A stretch of DNA of 64,000 nt from Phyllobacterium sp. 628 (lineage in GTDB: Bacteria > Pseudomonadota > Alphaproteobacteria > Rhizobiales > Rhizobiaceae): NCBI RefSeq assembly GCF_014189505.1, contig NZ_CP050302.1, forward strand, positions 186,001 through 250,000, given 5' to 3'. This document shows, one piece after another, positions 1 to 10,028 of this stretch. The notes beneath the pieces are model-generated. The model saw only the letters and a program-made list of their open reading frames with translations. It did not search any database and was not told the origin of the DNA. Position 1 is the stretch's first letter, and each line of letters opens with the position of its first letter. Position numbers and translations under genes: made by a program.

Positions 1-1
1 T

Positions 2-541
2 CTCGGAGCGGCGACTTCAGCCATCCTGATAAATTGGGGTCGACGTCAATCGCTGGAAAGCGAGTATGCCTTTCCGCTCGTTGTGGAAGCATGCCTGTTA
101 ATAGGCTTTGGACTGCTTGGCGGTAATCTTGCTCAACTCCAGTGGCTTTTCGTGCCTGCCACCGTGATGCTTCTTTGTTTCATCATGGGGTTGCAAAACG
201 CCATCATTACCAAACTTTCCAATGCCAGGATCAGGACCACGCATATCACGGGCATGACGACCGACGTCGGGATAGAACTCGGCAAACTTTTCTATTGGAA
301 CGTTTCATCACGTATTGCCCATAAACCAGCTGTCAGGGCAGATCGAGGTAAACTCAAGCTTCTGTCATCACTTGTTGCGCTGTTTTTCATTGGCGGCGTC
401 ATCGGAGCCATAGGCTTCAAACAGCTTGGTTTCTCGGCAACATTGTTTCTTGCCGCAATCCTTTTAACCAGTGCAATCACCCCGCTGATCGACGATGCCA
501 AAAGCAGATTGCACAGGATAGCGAAAAAGCAGGGTGAGTAG
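2..541 (+). CDS. DUF1275 (YoaK-type) membrane protein, 5' end outside window
   Basis: The frame is open from base 2 to the stop at 541, so the N-terminus lies upstream of the window; a GTG at 83 is internal and not the start. The visible part has hydrophobic segments and the family stretch MGLQNAIITKLS followed by a THITGM motif, which is characteristic of DUF1275/YoaK membrane proteins. Function of the family is unknown; some members are described as putative permeases. The C-terminus ends in a charged cytoplasmic-type tail. A gap of about 230 bases separates it from the oleate hydratase gene, so the two are probably not one operon. Family assignment is firm; role is not known. Confidence 0.8.
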   Translation, partial: LGAATSAILINWGRRQSLESEYAFPLVVEACLLIGFGLLGGNLAQLQWLFVPATVMLLCFIMGLQNAIITKLSNARIRTTHITGMTTDVGIELGKLFYWNVSSRIAHKPAVRADRGKLKLLSSLVALFFIGGVIGAIGFKQLGFSATLFLAAILLTSAITPLIDDAKSRLHRIAKKQGE

Positions 542-773
542 TTTCCGACTCTATCTGAGCAAGTACCAGTCCGGTATTTTTGACCGAACGGAAAATGGAA
601 CGGGCGTGCGGTCGCGGTGACCCCAGCTCTGTACAATCAATAAACGACCTGCAGAACACGGCATCAGCCCATCCCGATGTGAGTGCTCTCGTGACCTTAG
701 GGGGCCCGCTAAATGCAATGGGCGCACCTTTTCAACCCATCCATCGATACAATCCATGAAACGAGGAGTTCGA

Positions 774-2408
774 ATGGCATATTTAGATCATACTACTGAG
801 ACCTCAGTTGAACCTGAAAGCCTTACCACAGCCAATGCCCCTCAGGTTTATCTCGTCGGTGGCGGAATAGCATCCATGGCAGCTGCAGCTTTCATGATAC
901 GCGACGGCGACGTGCCGGGGAGCAATATCACGATTTTTGAAGAACAGGACAAACTTGGAGGGAGCCTTGACGGCTCAGGCACGCCTGAAGGCGGTTATGT
1001 ACTGCGCGGCGGCCGAATGCTGGAGAGTAAATATCTATGCACGTTCGAGCTTTTCTCCTCAATTCCGAGCCTCGACGGCACGCAGACAGTTACCGACGAA
1101 ATCCTCGACTGGAACAAGACGATGAAGACATCGTCCAAGTCGCGCCTTGTCAGAAATGGCAAAAGGCAAACTGCACCTGAGTTTGGCTTGAGCGAAAAAC
1201 ACATCTTGACGATTGAACGTCTGGTTCTTGAACCGGAAGCTTTGTTAGGCAAGACCAGCATAACGGAACAGTTCGACCCAACGTTCTTCAAAACCGACTT
1301 CTGGTATATGTGGTGTACGACTTTTGCCTTCCAGCCTTGGCATAGCGCTGTCGAATTCAAGCGGTATCTGGTGAGATTTGCCCACATGGTCGGCGGTTTC
1401 GAGCGGCTCGAAGGCATCATGCGCACTGTCTATAACCAATACGATTCAATGGTCCTACCGCTGCAAAAGTGGCTGGACGAGCGTGGCGTGGTCTTCAAAC
1501 TGGGATCAAGTGTAACCGATATCGTTATTGGTCAAAACGACGGCAAGGAAAGTGTCACGTCCCTTGAAATCAAACGCGGTTTTGAGTTCAGCCACATTGC
1601 GGTTGGCCCCGAGGATTATGTAATCGTCACTCTCGGATCCATGACCGAAGCGTCAACACTTGGGAATATGGACACTGCACCCACCCTGCATGGCAAAACC
1701 TATGGAGCATCCTGGGCACTTTGGGAAAAAATGGCTGATGGAAAGCCGGAGCTAGGCCAACCGTCAGCCTTCTCCAATCATATCGATGATTCCAAGTGGG
1801 TATCTTTCACAACAACATCGACAGACAATACCTTTCTGGAAATCGTTCGCGATCTTACGGGAAATGTTCCAGGTGAAGGCGGCTTGATCACGTTCCCGGA
1901 TTCAAACTGGCTGGCCTCTATTGTCATTCCGCACCAACCGCATTTTATCGGCCAGCCGGACGACGTCGTGGTGTTTTGGGGATATGGCCTTTCTGTCGAT
2001 AAGCCGGGTGACTTCGTCCAAAAACCCATGTCAGCCTGCACGGGTCGTGAAATCATGACCGAAATATTGGGTCATTTGCGCATAAAGGCGGAAGCGGCGA
2101 AAATTCTGGAGACGAGCATTTGCATACCCTGCATGATGCCATTCATTACCAGCCAGTTTCTTCCACGCCGTTGGGGAGACAGGCCGCAGGTCATGCCGAA
2201 AGGTTACGGAAATCTCGCCTTTGCAGGACAGTTTGTTGAACTGCCGGATGATGTTGTGTTCACGGTTGAGTACTCAATCCGCTCGGCACAAGAAGCTGTT
2301 TATGCTCTTCTTGGTCTGAAACGCGAGCCACCGGCTGTCTATAAGGGAAAGTTCGACCCTCGGGTTCTTTACCGGGCCTTTATGGCTTTGCACGACATCC
2401 GGACCTGA
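774..2408 (+). CDS. ohyA: Oleate hydratase (FAD-dependent fatty acid hydratase)
   Basis: Adds water to the cis-9 double bond of oleic and related fatty acids, giving 10-hydroxy fatty acids; such enzymes detoxify free unsaturated fatty acids. The start is ATG 774, with GAGGAG at 763-768 at ideal spacing; an upstream in-frame ATG at 756 has no such site. The 544-residue protein has the FAD-binding VGGGIASMAAAAF segment near residue 27, followed by a GGRMLESKY / FELFSSIPSL block and a W-x-T-TFAFQPWHSA-E region typical of the myosin-cross-reactive-antigen family. Length is somewhat below the 560-650 of many firmicute members. The stop is directly followed by the stop of the convergent CYTH-CHAD gene (TGATCA at 2406-2411), so the two genes share a 3' boundary. 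Confidence 0.9.
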   Translation: MAYLDHTTETSVEPESLTTANAPQVYLVGGGIASMAAAAFMIRDGDVPGSNITIFEEQDKLGGSLDGSGTPEGGYVLRGGRMLESKYLCTFELFSSIPSLDGTQTVTDEILDWNKTMKTSSKSRLVRNGKRQTAPEFGLSEKHILTIERLVLEPEALLGKTSITEQFDPTFFKTDFWYMWCTTFAFQPWHSAVEFKRYLVRFAHMVGGFERLEGIMRTVYNQYDSMVLPLQKWLDERGVVFKLGSSVTDIVIGQNDGKESVTSLEIKRGFEFSHIAVGPEDYVIVTLGSMTEASTLGNMDTAPTLHGKTYGASWALWEKMADGKPELGQPSAFSNHIDDSKWVSFTTTSTDNTFLEIVRDLTGNVPGEGGLITFPDSNWLASIVIPHQPHFIGQPDDVVVFWGYGLSVDKPGDFVQKPMSACTGREIMTEILGHLRIKAEAAKILETSICIPCMMPFITSQFLPRRWGDRPQVMPKGYGNLAFAGQFVELPDDVVFTVEYSIRSAQEAVYALLGLKREPPAVYKGKFDPRVLYRAFMALHDIRT

Positions 2409-3983
2409 TCATGGAATACGAACTGCCTGGAACGCTTTCCAGGCAGTGGTCATTAAGTGATCATCCCCTTTGACCAATCGCTTCTTGCGTTCAACGCCAG
2501 TGTGGGCGGCGAGATATCCGCCCAACAGCGCTTTACTCCCTGATATCTGAAGCAAGGCCTTCTTGGTGTTGGCTTTATCATTGGAGCGACCAAGTTCATC
2601 CTGCAGCGATGCGATTATCTTGATGTATTTGCGCCCGGATTTTTTGTGATGGATCAAGGGCAGCAAAAAATCTGCCGTATAGCGCAATCTTTTAAGCGCA
2701 ATGCGAACCCTATGACGTTCGTTCGGGTCGAGCTTGGCGAAATGACGACCCCGTTTCAGAACCTTGCCATGCAGCTTTTGGAGCGCCTTTCGTGCGAACT
2801 TGCGCCCTGTTTCAGCAAGGACTTCCGATCTGGACGCTTCCAGACCATCTCTCCAACCCTTCTGCTCGATCCAAAGGCCCAGTTCAATGAGGAACATTCC
2901 GGTTCTTGGATCGCCAGCTGCCTTTCGAATCTTGTTATACGCTTTGGCGCGACCTTGCTCCGCCCCGTGCTTGAGAGTTTCAAGTTCCTGGGCGCTTGCC
3001 TGTGCTTGCTTGATTTTCGGGATCGCCTCGGCCCAAAAAACATCCCAATCCCTTGCGTCGTTCGAGTACGTCAACAATCGTTTCGCATCCTCGCGAAAGG
3101 TTGCCGGCGGCAAGGACGCGGAAAACGTCTGCACAAGCCGGAGCACCGAGCGCAGCCGGCGCAGTGCAACCCTGTACTGGTGCAGGCCCTCCGGTTCCCT
3201 GCCATCCATTGCTACGGCCTGATTTTCCATCACATTCCGGTATGTAGACCGAAGAATGGCTTCCAGAACCGATTCAAGCGTAACGTGTCGGTCCCAAATC
3301 GGATCTGGCTCCTTAACGATAAGTGGCGGCCGATCGAACACAAGATCAAAACCCCGTTGCGACTTGCTGCGGACACTTGGCCAGACTGCGATAATCGTTC
3401 CAAGGTCTTGTGCGAGTTGAAATATGGCTTCGCTCATGCCCTCTTTCAGTTCAAGTTCCAATTCGCTGATGGTTTCGGAGCGCTTTTCAGCATCAATCCG
3501 GCCGCAATCAATGGCAAGTTCAATCATACCGTGCGGCTGCGCCAGGAGCCGCGTTAACCGTTTTACCACCGACGTAAATGCAGGCTGCAGTCCACTGTCT
3601 TTCACTTGCTGCATAAGTTCAGTTGGCAGAACCATGTCCAGTGCACCAACATCGGGCGTCATTCCCTCGACAGGTACCTCCCATTCCATTCGCTCGAGTA
3701 AAGCCGCACCCATAGAGTTGCTCTTCAATGTCATGATTTTGTGATTGCCATTGTTTCTGACGCGCAGCGCGTATCCCGACTTATGCAAATCAAAGTTCTC
3801 GGTATCAAAATAGATCGCCGTCAGATCGGTTGACGTCCATCCCGTCTTCGCAACTTGCGCAATTGCCGTCGCATTGGTGATCTTGTTAATATCCTTGGCA
3901 TGGAAAAGGAGCTTCAGCTCAATTTCTCTGGGCAGATCGCCTTCGGTTTGCGAAGCCGCGGTTTTTGCATTGGGCTTTGACAT
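2409..3983 (-). CDS. CYTH-CHAD domain protein, probable inorganic triphosphatase
   Basis: The 524-residue protein begins with a CYTH domain (about residues 20-215) with the diagnostic E-x-E-x-K motif at E20, E22, K24, which in this family binds metal and triphosphate. A CHAD domain follows (about 245-510), a histidine- and arginine-rich helical domain that binds polyphosphate. The arrangement matches the E. coli YgiF type, which hydrolyses inorganic triphosphate, so phosphate/polyphosphate metabolism is the likely role; the substrate here is inferred. It is convergent with ohyA with no gap between stops. About 120 bases separate its start from the 3' end of the upstream hybrid regulator gene on the same strand. 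Confidence 0.85.
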   Translation of the reverse strand: MSKPNAKTAASQTEGDLPREIELKLLFHAKDINKITNATAIAQVAKTGWTSTDLTAIYFDTENFDLHKSGYALRVRNNGNHKIMTLKSNSMGAALLERMEWEVPVEGMTPDVGALDMVLPTELMQQVKDSGLQPAFTSVVKRLTRLLAQPHGMIELAIDCGRIDAEKRSETISELELELKEGMSEAIFQLAQDLGTIIAVWPSVRSKSQRGFDLVFDRPPLIVKEPDPIWDRHVTLESVLEAILRSTYRNVMENQAVAMDGREPEGLHQYRVALRRLRSVLRLVQTFSASLPPATFREDAKRLLTYSNDARDWDVFWAEAIPKIKQAQASAQELETLKHGAEQGRAKAYNKIRKAAGDPRTGMFLIELGLWIEQKGWRDGLEASRSEVLAETGRKFARKALQKLHGKVLKRGRHFAKLDPNERHRVRIALKRLRYTADFLLPLIHHKKSGRKYIKIIASLQDELGRSNDKANTKKALLQISGSKALLGGYLAAHTGVERKKRLVKGDDHLMTTAWKAFQAVRIP

Positions 3984-4100
3984 GGGACTACTGCCTTATC
4001 TGGCAATGTTAAGATCACATCGCTTGTCCTGCCATTATATTGGCGCAGCCACTGCGTTGAGCAGCCTCGGAAAATACCCATTTGGTTGTTAGGAAATGAG

Positions 4101-7100
4101 CTAAACCTGCGTTTTCGCACCGCTGGCTAAACCGTTTGCCGGCTGGCCAGTATTGTTGCCCGCAGCCACCAGGACTAACCTTGCCAAGGCAGGAAGAGAT
4201 TTCGACCCGGTTTTCTTCATAATCGATGCCCGATGGTTTTCTACAGTCCTTTGACTGATACCAAGATCGGCGGCAATGTTCTTGCTGGGATGGCCCGCAA
4301 GAACCAACTCCATTATCTGCTTCTGGCGTAGCGTAAGCCCAAGTATATGTTCAGCCGCCTCATCATGCCATGCAGACCGCTTGTTCTCATCTCGTGATTG
4401 CTCCAGCGCGCGGGCGACAGTTGCAAGGAGTTCATCGCTGCCGACAGGCTTTTCGATAAAATCAGATGCTCCCGCCTTCATGGCATCGACCGCCATGGAG
4501 ACGTCGCTGTTTCCGGTAATCATAATGGAGGGCAACCGGTATTCCTTATCGCTTAAGCGCTGCAACAGTTCGATGCCACTCATTCCCGGCAGATAGGCGT
4601 CAACCAGCAGACATGCCTCCTGACCGGGACGATAGGCTTCAAGGAAAGCTTCGCAGCTGGCAAACGCCTCGACCCTTTGTCCATCACTTTCCAGCACGTC
4701 ACAAATTCCCTGACGAAAATAGCTGTCGTCATCGACGACAAAAGTCATGGGTTTGCCACTAGAACCGTCAACAGTTTTGGAATACAACTTACTGGCTGTC
4801 TTTGTATTCCGTGCTCCGGAAATCAGATCCCGGATTGTTTGTACCATCTCATTGACCTTAACCGGTTTGTTAAGATGGATGCAGTCATGCCGAGATATGT
4901 CTTTGAGCGTTGCAGTGGATATGTCTCCCGTCAGGATAATGACGGGAACCTGGCGATTTAGATGCTCGCGAAGCTTGTCCGCAATCTGCAGCCCATCCAT
5001 TCCATTCGGCAGGTTAAAATCCGCAAGAATGAGATCAAGCCTCCCGGTGTGGCGTATCACTGCGTCCACTGCAGAAGGCCCGTCAGGAGCTGTGAATACC
5101 TTATATCCTTGGTCTTTGAACAGAGTTTCGAGCAAATCACGCAATTCCGGATCGTCCTCAACGACCATGATCGTTCCGGTGGCGGGATCGACAGCCATTA
5201 CCGCATCGACAACGTCTTCCCCGCTTTCAATCTGGAGTAGCGCAGATCGTGCGGCCAACTTGATCTCGATTGAGAAAACGGAACCACGGCCAGGCTTTGA
5301 GTTCAGCCGAATACGATGGCTGAGCAGAATACCCAAACGATGAACGATCGCCAGACCCAGTCCCAGCCCGTGACTGCGCTGACGCGCTGAATTATCGATC
5401 TGGTGGTACTCCTCAAATATGGCCTGTTGTTCATGCTCCGGAATTCCGATTCCCGTATCCCATATCTCAATGATCAGACTGCCTTGGCGGCGGCGGCATC
5501 CCAGAAGAACCTTACCAGCTGAGGTGTATTTTAGTGCGTTGGACAGAAGGTTTCGAACCATCTGCTCAAGCAGCCGTGGATCCGTTTCGATGACAACACT
5601 CGTAGCTACCACGCGTAGGATCAGACCTTTTGCCTGTGCAACATAATTGAACTCATTGGCCAACCGGCCGAGCAGCTCATTCATCGGGAACCTGGTGATA
5701 TTGGTACGGATTGTGCCTGCTTCGATCTGATTGATATCAAGCAATGTGTTGAGCATACCCGACATCGCTCCAAGGGTTGCGTCAAATCTGTCAACCAGCT
5801 TCTTGGACTTCTCGCTTTCAACGGTATTTGCCAGCAGGCCGTGGAGCAAAGTAAGCGTCTGCAATGGTTGCCGAAGATCGTGGCTTGCTGCAGCCAGGAA
5901 CCGGGATTTTGCAACGTTGGCCAGCTCTGCCTGTCTTTTGGCTGCTTCCAATGCGTCAGCGGCAAGTTTGCGTTCGGTGATATCGGCAAAGGTGATCACC
6001 ACCCCTTCAACCTCATCGTTCTGCGAACGATATGGCAAGATGCGCCGAATATACCAAGCACCACTTTCAGCGTTAATCTCGGCTTCACGTGGCGCTTGGC
6101 TCTTGAGCACTGTGTGCGCATCTTTCAAAAGATCCGTGTCAGCTGCCAAAGAGTGGAGATCCGCAAGCGGGCGGCCGATATCTCCAGCTATGACGTTGAA
6201 AAGCGATCTGGTTGCCGGCGTGAAAAAGCGAATATTGAGCCTGATATCCAGGAAAATCGTTGCAACATCCGTACTGTAAAGCACGTTTTGCAAATCGTTC
6301 GACGTTGTGCGCTGCCTCTCCAATGTTTCCTGCAGCTGACTGTTCAGAGCCGTCAACTCCTCGTTGAGCGACTGCAGTTCTTCCTTGGAGGTTAAAAGCT
6401 CCTCATTGGTTGATTGATACTCTTCATTGAACGAAAGTGCTTCTTCGCTGATGATCTTCTGCTCTTCGCCGGAAATCTCGAGATCCCGGATAACCCCATG
6501 AAGCTCGGTCCGCGTGATGTCGAGCTCCCGTTCAAGTTCCGTAACCCGTGAATTGTTGCCATCCAACAAGGGCCGCATTTCCTGCAGTGGTCGCTTTGGT
6601 TCATCGATAAAGCAAACAAGCAGCAGATCTTCCGCGCCGGTTCGAACGGGTCGAACGTCAATGCTAAATAGTTGTGAGATGCCCCCAATGGACATCCGGC
6701 ATCCCTCTACAAGCACTCGCGTATTGTCCTGTCCCGCTTTCTGGATGGCGGAGCGCAGTTTGGTATGCAGACCGTGATGTGTCATGGCCAGCAAATCATG
6801 TGTTGGCTGACCAGATGGAACGCGCAGATAGCGTTCGGTCGGTCCCAAACTATAGATGCATTCATGTCTGCGATTGATCAGAACAGCGGCCGGCGCGTAA
6901 TTTTCCAATATCGTTCGGCGGCACAGCTCAGCCAAAATGGCCTGTTGTGACTGAACCTGCGTCTGGCGTGGATTTTCCCTGGAAACATTACCGGGTGCAA
7001 CGGGAAAGGCAATTTCACTCACACGGCTGCGGCCGGCGCGTCGATAGAGACGTTCTGGTTTTGAAATGACATCGAAACGTCCCGCTATCTGTCCAACAGT

Positions 7101-8528
7101 TTCAGCGTTACCAAGCAGGAGAATGCCGCCGTCCAGCAGGGCAAAGTGAAACAGTGAAATGACTTTCACCTGCGCTTCCGGGCCGAGATAGATCAAAATA
7201 TTGCGGCAGGAAACCAGATCGAGACGCGAGAATGGCGGATCGGTCAACACATCCTGTATTGTGAAAACCACGATTGCCCGTATCTCAGGCGATATCCTGT
7301 AGCCGTCGTCTTCCCGAGAAAAGAAACGTGCAAGGCGTTTGCCTGAGACGTGCTGCTTGATGGCTTTGGGATAACTGCCGTTGCGTGCCGTTGCTATGGC
7401 GTCGGCATCAATGTCGGAAGCAAAGACCTGCAGCTTGATATTGCGCTTGGACTTGGCGATCTGTTCAATGAAAACCATGGCAAGAGAATAAGCCTCTTCG
7501 CCTGTACTGCAGCCTGCAACCCAAATACGCAAGGGCACATGCAGATCATGCTTTCGGACCATGTCCGGGATGACCGTATTTTCAAGGTAGTCAAACACCT
7601 TTGGATCACGAAAGAAACTCGTTACATTGATGAGCAGGTCCTTGGCCAGCAAATCCAACTCGTTGGCGTTGCTTTGCAGAACTTCCAAATATCGGGCGAA
7701 ATCTCCCGCAGTAATTGCAGACAACGCCATACGACGTTCAATTCGGCGTTGCAGAGTTCCCTGTTTATACAAACGAAAATCATGAACCGTATTGGTCCGC
7801 AGTAGCTCCACTATTTCATGCAGCCAGTTTTTTGACGCGCCCGCTCCGGGCACCAAAGCAGGTTCATGTGTTGTCCCGGTTTGCGCACTTGCAGCCAGTG
7901 CACCGGGTATTTCGGCAATTGGCCGTACAAGATCAACCAATCCCGTATTGATCGCACTTTTTGGCATGCCATCATAAGCGGCCTCGTTCGGATCTTGAAC
8001 AATAACGAAACCGTCGTTTTCTTTGACCGCTTTAAGTCCGAGGCTGCCGTCTGCACCAGTTCCCGAAAGAACAATGCATATTGCCCTTTTCCCGTATTCT
8101 GTTGCCAGGGATTGGAGCAAAAAATCAAAGGGAAGACGTGCACCATGGCGAGCGATTGGCTCGGAGACCCTCAGGACTCCGTCATTGACTGCCAGATAGG
8201 TCCCGGGCCCTATGACGTAGACGTGATTTGGCTCCACCAGCATCCCGTCGGCCGCTTGCCTGACGGTCATCTTCGTATGGCTTGCCAGCAGTTCGACCAT
8301 CATGCTGTCATGGGTTGGTTCGAGATGCTGGATCAGAATAAATGCCATATCATCATCAGCAGGCAACGCATCCAGTAGCCTGCTGCAGGATTCAAGGCCG
8401 CCTGCCGAAGCGCCTATTCCAACGACCGGAAAGACCTCGATTTTGTCGCGACTGGCGGCTTGCCCACGTGTTGGACGCCCGCGTTGCGTTCGTGGTGCCT
8501 TGACCTCATGCTGAGGAGTTCCACGCAT
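4101..8528 (-). CDS. CheB-CheR-PAS-histidine kinase-REC-REC-LuxR hybrid regulator
   Basis: A 1475-residue fusion. Domains in order: CheB methylesterase (about 35-215; S41 in GASAGG, H68, D160 as catalytic triad), CheR methyltransferase (235-500; AdoMet motif VAGCSTGEE at 337-345), PAS-like (535-645), coiled coil (660-750), PAS (750-855), HisKA with H883 in ASHDLRQPLQ, HATPase (N997 region, DTGIGIP at 1024), REC1 (acceptor D1170, K1221), REC2 (acceptor D1310, K1360) and a C-terminal LuxR/FixJ-type helix-turn-helix (about 1395-1455). All key residues seem present, so the whole path from sensor to DNA binding may lie in one chain. CheB/CheR fused to a kinase is known in alphaproteobacteria; the added second REC and HTH make this form unusually complete. 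It is divergent from the REC gene at 8787 with a 258-base spacer. No N-terminal membrane segment is seen, so it is probably cytoplasmic. Confidence 0.9.
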   Translation of the reverse strand: MRGTPQHEVKAPRTQRGRPTRGQAASRDKIEVFPVVGIGASAGGLESCSRLLDALPADDDMAFILIQHLEPTHDSMMVELLASHTKMTVRQAADGMLVEPNHVYVIGPGTYLAVNDGVLRVSEPIARHGARLPFDFLLQSLATEYGKRAICIVLSGTGADGSLGLKAVKENDGFVIVQDPNEAAYDGMPKSAINTGLVDLVRPIAEIPGALAASAQTGTTHEPALVPGAGASKNWLHEIVELLRTNTVHDFRLYKQGTLQRRIERRMALSAITAGDFARYLEVLQSNANELDLLAKDLLINVTSFFRDPKVFDYLENTVIPDMVRKHDLHVPLRIWVAGCSTGEEAYSLAMVFIEQIAKSKRNIKLQVFASDIDADAIATARNGSYPKAIKQHVSGKRLARFFSREDDGYRISPEIRAIVVFTIQDVLTDPPFSRLDLVSCRNILIYLGPEAQVKVISLFHFALLDGGILLLGNAETVGQIAGRFDVISKPERLYRRAGRSRVSEIAFPVAPGNVSRENPRQTQVQSQQAILAELCRRTILENYAPAAVLINRRHECIYSLGPTERYLRVPSGQPTHDLLAMTHHGLHTKLRSAIQKAGQDNTRVLVEGCRMSIGGISQLFSIDVRPVRTGAEDLLLVCFIDEPKRPLQEMRPLLDGNNSRVTELERELDITRTELHGVIRDLEISGEEQKIISEEALSFNEEYQSTNEELLTSKEELQSLNEELTALNSQLQETLERQRTTSNDLQNVLYSTDVATIFLDIRLNIRFFTPATRSLFNVIAGDIGRPLADLHSLAADTDLLKDAHTVLKSQAPREAEINAESGAWYIRRILPYRSQNDEVEGVVITFADITERKLAADALEAAKRQAELANVAKSRFLAAASHDLRQPLQTLTLLHGLLANTVESEKSKKLVDRFDATLGAMSGMLNTLLDINQIEAGTIRTNITRFPMNELLGRLANEFNYVAQAKGLILRVVATSVVIETDPRLLEQMVRNLLSNALKYTSAGKVLLGCRRRQGSLIIEIWDTGIGIPEHEQQAIFEEYHQIDNSARQRSHGLGLGLAIVHRLGILLSHRIRLNSKPGRGSVFSIEIKLAARSALLQIESGEDVVDAVMAVDPATGTIMVVEDDPELRDLLETLFKDQGYKVFTAPDGPSAVDAVIRHTGRLDLILADFNLPNGMDGLQIADKLREHLNRQVPVIILTGDISTATLKDISRHDCIHLNKPVKVNEMVQTIRDLISGARNTKTASKLYSKTVDGSSGKPMTFVVDDDSYFRQGICDVLESDGQRVEAFASCEAFLEAYRPGQEACLLVDAYLPGMSGIELLQRLSDKEYRLPSIMITGNSDVSMAVDAMKAGASDFIEKPVGSDELLATVARALEQSRDENKRSAWHDEAAEHILGLTLRQKQIMELVLAGHPSKNIAADLGISQRTVENHRASIMKKTGSKSLPALARLVLVAAGNNTGQPANGLASGAKTQV

Positions 8529-8786
8529 TGGCGTTACCTTTCAGATGTCACACCGGTGACGGTATACGAGCATGGTACCACGAGTTTGCAGATTGAAGCG
8601 TTTATTCGGTGACCTGCACCATCCCAAGCTCTCCTATTGGACTAGGTATTTTCCGAGTCTGTGCTCCCTATCGCCATTGAGCTAAATTTAATGTTGCGGT
8701 CGTCACTGACCTGAGCCGGGAGATATCCGGTTACATTTGAAAGTGCGTTTGCAGCTTTAAACATTGCAGCGGGGGCAAAGGTACTG

Positions 8787-9161
8787 ATGACAATACTTCG
8801 CGTTCTGATCGTCGAAGACGAGCCTTTGATTGCCATGTTGTTGGCGGAGGTTATCACCGAAATGGGACATGATATCTGTGCTATGGAATCCACTGAAGCC
8901 ACAGCTGTAGCAGCAGCCTTGAGGACCAAACCTGACCTGATGATTGTCGATGCAGGGTTGGGGGAAGGAAGTGGCGTGAAAGCCGTGGAAGAAATTCTTC
9001 TCAACGGTTTTGTACCGCATATTTTCGTCAGCGGTGACGACCTTAGCGATGTAACTCTTAGTCCGGATGCTGTCGTTCTGCAAAAACCTTTTCGGGAAAA
9101 AGACCTGGTTCGAGCAATTGAACGTGTGGCGATGCCGTCGAAACAGCTGATTGGTGAATGA
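8787..9161 (+). CDS. Single-domain response regulator (REC)
   Basis: A 124-residue stand-alone receiver domain with the acidic pair E10-D11, probable phosphoacceptor D55 in LMIVDAGLG, and the conserved lysine in LQKPF. The region before the lysine reads VPHIFVSGD, reminiscent of the PF-x-FATG-Y segment of alphaproteobacterial single-domain regulators. It has no output domain, so it probably acts as a phosphate relay or sink, perhaps with the divergent hybrid kinase at 4101-8528. Its stop is one base from the ATG of the PNPOx-type gene at 9163, which implies translational coupling. Confidence 0.85.
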   Translation: MTILRVLIVEDEPLIAMLLAEVITEMGHDICAMESTEATAVAAALRTKPDLMIVDAGLGEGSGVKAVEEILLNGFVPHIFVSGDDLSDVTLSPDAVVLQKPFREKDLVRAIERVAMPSKQLIGE

Positions 9162-9162
9162 T

Positions 9163-9690
9163 ATGGCAAATGGAATTTTTGGGTGGCTGGAAAACACGAT
9201 GCGAAGTCCGCCAGCCACAAAAAAGCAGGGTACCGTGATCATTGAAGAGATGACTGGACAGGAAATCAAATCCCTCCTGCAACGCGCCACCGTGGGACGT
9301 TTGGCGTGTTCCAAGGAAGGTCAGCCCTATGTCGTTCCTCTCAGTTTCACTTACGACGTGGTCTATCTCTATTCTCTGACCACCGCGGGAAAAAAGGTAG
9401 ATTGGATGCGGGCCAATCCCAAGGTTTGCGTCGAATTTGATGAGATATCAGCAACCAACAACTGGCACAGTGTCCTGGTCACCGGAACTTATGAGGAGCT
9501 GACGGATGCGCCGGAACATATAGCCGCCAGGGATGGCGCCCACAATATTCTCAGCAAGACACCCGAATGGTGGCAGCCTGCTTACGTTAAAACCGTAATC
9601 AGGGACAAAGTCAGGGAGCTTAAACCGGTCTATTTTCGTATTTCGATCCTGGAGACAACCGGACATAAGGCCATAAAGCAGGCGAGCTAA
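9163..9690 (+). CDS. Pyridoxamine 5'-phosphate oxidase-type flavoprotein
   Basis: A 175-residue protein of the PNPOx-like split-barrel family, close to the NimA/heme-utilisation type: EMTGQEIKSLLQRATVGRLAC, then QPYVVPLSFTY and a KVDWMRANPKVCVEFDE stretch are the usual family landmarks. Members bind FMN or F420/heme and often reduce small molecules; the substrate here is not known. ATG 9163 is preferred over the TTG at 9151 because it follows the REC stop by one base and fits the family N-terminus. Coupling with a response regulator suggests a redox or stress role, which is an inference. Confidence 0.8.
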   Translation: MANGIFGWLENTMRSPPATKKQGTVIIEEMTGQEIKSLLQRATVGRLACSKEGQPYVVPLSFTYDVVYLYSLTTAGKKVDWMRANPKVCVEFDEISATNNWHSVLVTGTYEELTDAPEHIAARDGAHNILSKTPEWWQPAYVKTVIRDKVRELKPVYFRISILETTGHKAIKQAS

Positions 9691-9721
9691 AGGGTTTTTC
9701 GCTCACTCATAGAGATTTATC

Positions 9722-9958
9722 ATGCTGATTGCCGAACCAGAGCTCTCCTTAAATCACCCGGACCGGTTTTCTGAGTGTCAGATGGCGCTCAAAGACAGCC
9801 TGATCGCTATTATTGGCGATGCTTCTGACGCTGGCTGGCACAATGATGAGATTCTGGCAGCCATCATTGAGATCACCGATACAATGGCTTTGGCACTCAA
9901 TACGAACACATTGCTTGCCATTGAAATTTATTTGAACGATTTGATGAAACCGCGCTGA
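9722..9958 (+). CDS. Small AGW-motif protein, paralogue 1 of 4
   Basis: A 78-residue protein of unknown function. The core SECQMALKDS followed by DASDAGWHNDEILAAIIEI matches three other small proteins in this window (10892-11143, 44561-44806, 54119-54370), with the shared pattern (D/E)CQ-x2-(L/M)-x10-DA-x2-AGW-x3-E(I/V)-x2-A-(L/I)-x-E. It is predicted all-helical with no signal peptide or membrane segment. It starts 31 bases after the PNPOx gene and is probably cotranscribed with it. Confidence 0.65.
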   Translation: MLIAEPELSLNHPDRFSECQMALKDSLIAIIGDASDAGWHNDEILAAIIEITDTMALALNTNTLLAIEIYLNDLMKPR

Positions 9959-10028
9959 AGTTGCCGTTGAATTTGGCTTGGCAACCGCAGACTATTTCAG
10001 GAACAAAAAATAACAGCAGAGATATGAC

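Noticed and set aside
2646..3557. 303-codon open frame on + strand
   Set aside because: Opposite-strand shadow of the CYTH-CHAD gene, with no domain and no ribosome site.
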